From: Glomus cerebriforme
Lineage: Eukaryota > Glomeromycota > Glomeromycetes > Glomerales > Glomeraceae
Length of the DNA: 17,011 bases
Direction: 5' to 3'
Assembly (NCBI GenBank): GCA_003550305.1
Contig: QKYT01001044.1
Span: forward strand, 11,087-28,097
Within the stretch, counting starts at the first letter, position 1. Each line of letters starts with the position of its first letter. This document shows, piece by piece, positions 14,781 to 17,011 of the stretch. Below the pieces are notes generated by a model that saw only the letters and a list, made by a program, of their open reading frames with translations, was not told where the DNA came from and did no database searches. The translations under genes were made by a program, and so were the position numbers.

Positions 14781-16724
14781 TTATTCTTCAGTTGTCAAAT
14801 CCATAATATTTAGTTCCATCCCAACAATACCATTATCATCTAAATCATCATCACTATTATTATCATTATTCTTATCCNCATCATTAGCATTATTATTTTT
14901 TTTATTATTGTATTTACGCTGATCACATATTAGCTTATCCCCTTTGTATAACTAAAGATTTCCATAAACATAAACTAGTTTTTTAACATGCTCATTTTGT
15001 AATTGATTACAAACTTTACTATGAATAAACCCAAACGTAGAAAAATTCCTTTCGGCAGCTGCAGATGACATTGGAATTGAAAGAACTTTAATAGCAAGCT
15101 GCTGAAGTTTGCTATTTGGCCAAGATTACCACCATACTGATGGAATAAGATTAGCGGATGATAACCAAATTGTTTCATTATCATATGGTGGATTTTTTTG
15201 ACGAAATGTTACTAGCTCAATAAACAAACTCACAGATTCTTCCTGGCCAAATCTTTTACTTGTAAACTTCGTAAATTCATCATATCCAATTGCCTCAACA
15301 TTTGCATTTTTGCTTTCTTCTAAAAAACGCGGATCCAACATATAAGCAACTATCATAACAGAATGGTATGAATATTCCCACCATTTTTGAACAAGTTGTT
15401 GAATATTGTCAGAAAAACCACATAAAATTTCACTAATTTGATTCATCAATTTTTTAAAATAGAAATAAATTGTTGAAAGGGTAGATGTATCTGATTCAAA
15501 TAATTTTAATGTCATAACCATTGGCTCCAAAAATCTTGCTATTAAATCCAACATTTCCCAAAATTCATCCGATAATACATAATTTCTTACCATTCCATTC
15601 ATCTTTTGGTGAATTTCAGGATCCATTAATATCTGTTCAAGAGCAATTTTTGATTTTTGAANTGATTGTAAGCAGTCCAGATGTGTANNCCATCATGTAA
15701 GTNCTGGTAAAACTAATGCAATTTCTTTACTGTAATTTTCAATTTGAATACGCTTTAATTTTNCTGCTNCTTGCACATNAGACTTAAAATAATTTACTAT
15801 CATTTTAGCATTATCAATTACAGTTTTAACTTCATTGATCTTTAAAACATCTCCAACTAAAAGATTAATAATATGAGAGTTACATCCAAGACAAACTACA
15901 TTGGAATATTTTTCTTCAATTCGCCTCCATNCTGCCTTCATGACACTAGCTGTATCTNTAATAACAGCTNAAAAATTTTGANTACCAATNACTTCCATTT
16001 GTTGAGTTATTTGATTTGCAACCCATTCTGCTGTATGAGATTCTTCTCCTGAAAATGTGGCATTGTAAAAAATTGGTTTTGGAGTACAAACAACAAAATT
16101 TTGTACANATTCTCGATTAATATTAGACCAACCATCAGAAACCATAGTAAGAGTCTTTGATTTTAAAATCTCTTCATCTGCTTGAGTTTTTACTTCATCA
16201 TAAACATCATCTAATAAATCATTGGAAAGTTTTTTTCTATTTGGCAATTTAAAGGATAGTCAAAGATATTGAAAAAATTGAATAACATGTGAATTATCAA
16301 CAAAAGCAAAGGGTACTCCAGCTAAAAATAATGCTAGTGCAAATCAAAACTCAAGATCCTCCTGTTCTTCTTCACCCATACGATCAACAAAATTTTCAAT
16401 GTTTGATGTTTTAGTTTTTTTAGTTCATTTTACAGGTCTGTTTGTAGGTGTATTAAGAGGAGTGGTATTTGAGGTAATATTTGGAGTAATATTTTGCGCA
16501 GTACTATTAAAACCTTGTAAATTAACATTTTGTTTAGATTTTGCATTATCCGGTACTCCTAAACATTCCTTATCAAGATGAGTTTGCATGCGTAAAGAAA
16601 CAGCTCTGTCGAAAACTTTAGAACAATAATTACATTGTACTGAAGGATGTGATTTTTTTCTGTTATTTTCTTCCTGATTTTGTGCAATAATTGTCCAATG
16701 TTTCCAAACAGTGCTTTTTTTTGA
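14781..16724 (-). pseudogene. hAT transposase, near full length, six in-frame stops
   Basis: One minus-strand frame of about 648 codons carries the whole hAT layout. A BED zinc finger (CNYC...H-x4-C) lies at about 16565-16650. The first catalytic Asp is in MVSDGWSN (about 16115-16140); the second is in the DTASVMKA stretch (about 15935-15960). CLGCNSHIINLL follows. The catalytic Glu is in SSAAAERNFSTFG (about 15045-15080) in the C-terminal dimerisation region. Stops interrupt it at 16425, 16344, 16260 and 15693 (TGA), 15126 (TAA) and 14952 (TAG); the frame then continues through an Asn/Asp-rich acidic tail to a TAA at 14781-14783. No indel breaks the frame. The N-terminal start is not clear: an in-frame TGA at 16725 precedes the KKSTVWKHW motif, and an upstream exon or a lost start are both possible. 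Many ambiguous bases lie here. Confidence 0.88.
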
Positions 16725-16727
16725 TCA

Positions 16728-16830
16728 TCTTTAAACTGAAAAAATATTTATTTTATTTATTTTATTTTAAGGTACTGCGATTTAAACTGAAAAACTAGCC
16801 AGTAATTTTCTACCAGTACCCATGGATTAC
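16728..16830. other. AT-rich spacer upstream of the hAT transposase
   Basis: This holds a TTTATTTTATT run and an imperfectly repeated tttaaactgaaaaa motif (16731-16744 and 16782-16795). It could contain a remnant 5' intron or leader of the transposase. No terminal inverted repeat matching 14600 is visible. Confidence 0.35.
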
Positions 16831-17011
16831 TAGGGATGGGGACGGTTCATTCAGTTCAGTTTCATTCTATAAAGCGGTTAAACCAGCTCCAGAGTGAACC
16901 GACTCAAAGCGGCTCCATTTGAACCGCTCCGAACTGCTCGAACTGACTTGAACTGCTCGAACCGCTCCCAAGTTAGAATCGGACTGAGTCGAAGCGAGCT
17001 GTGCTCAAGGC
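16831..17011. mobile_element. Terminus-like, GAACYG-rich repeat of a second hAT-type element (partial)
   Basis: tagggatggggacgg at 16831 has the form of a hAT terminus. The following 180 bp are clearly GC-richer than everything else in the window and contain many copies of GAACCG/GAACTG and their complements (for example gaaccgctcc, gaactgctcg). Such subterminal motif arrays are typical of hAT ends. The other end and any transposase lie outside the window, so the family call is tentative. Confidence 0.5.

Larger units (their letters stand above)
14600..16829 (-). mobile_element. hAT-family DNA transposon, one end visible, transposase decayed
   Basis: A hAT transposase lies on the minus strand (14781-16724). 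About 180 bp beyond its stop, cagggcgaggg at 14600 has the form of a hAT terminal inverted repeat (C/TAGNG start) and is followed by dense GGTTAATT/AATTAACC subterminal repeats. No matching ccctcgccctg end is visible on the other side before 16830, where a different terminus-like sequence starts, so the upstream end is lost, diverged or interrupted. The right limit given is therefore arbitrary. Confidence 0.7.

Noticed and set aside
14952..16427. UGA decoded as tryptophan in the transposase (alternative code, for example from a Mollicutes-related endobacterium)
   Set aside because: TGG is used for Trp repeatedly in the same gene, two of the TGAs sit at expected Arg positions, and TAA and TAG stops also occur; nonsense decay explains all.
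16399..16581. 60-codon + strand frame
   Set aside because: Antisense to the N-terminal part of the hAT transposase.

Overview
The window looks like nuclear DNA of an arbuscular mycorrhizal fungus, probably Rhizophagus or a close Glomeraceae relative. The evidence is very AT-rich DNA, short GT-AG introns, a BTB-BACK-TLDc protein and a Sel1-repeat/TKL-type kinase of the kind greatly expanded in these fungi, and abundant decayed transposons. The species is an inference, because no search could be run.

Layout. (1) 1-2740 holds a decayed, 5'-truncated non-LTR (LINE-type) retrotransposon on the minus strand. A post-RT linker region, an RNase H domain, a CCHC-type zinc-binding module and a long C-terminal tail can be read in that order, broken by stops and frameshifts. 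(2) 2741-4850 is AT-rich. Its first 800 bp are strongly purine-rich on the + strand and look like a worn coding relic I cannot name. (3) 4904-6412 (+) is an intact two-exon gene for a 472-residue BTB-BACK-TLDc protein. (4) 6413-7836 is an AT-rich intergenic stretch. (5) 7837-11092 (+) is an intact two-exon gene for a 1063-residue protein: 17 Sel1 repeats, a four-cysteine linker module and a C-terminal TKL-like kinase. (6) 11093-14599 has no gene but is rich in repeats: a perfect 17-bp inverted repeat, a pair of about 200-bp direct repeats each with a 46-nt near-palindrome, a hairpin-forming minisatellite between them, a cluster of GTCCAGAA-like motifs in both orientations, and a 47-49 bp tandem array. 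(7) 14600-16830 is most of a hAT DNA transposon on the minus strand. One terminus has GGTTAATT/AATTAACC subterminal repeats, and the transposase is near full length but carries six in-frame stops and no visible frameshift. (8) 16831-17011 is GC-richer and full of GAACYG-type motifs; it looks like the terminus of a second hAT-like element running off the window.

How the parts relate. The two host genes lie in the same orientation about 1.4 kb apart and each looks independently expressed, with its own TATA-like and AATAAA signals. Both belong to families used in signalling and protein turnover in these fungi, but nothing in the sequence ties them into one pathway. The rest is a transposon graveyard. 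The most interesting signals are the internal history of the Sel1 array (two repeat classes, junction coupling, a recent four-unit offset duplication), the frame-preserving decay of the hAT transposase, and the hairpin-rich repeat block at 12.46-13.28 kb. I found no CRISPR array, tRNA or rRNA.
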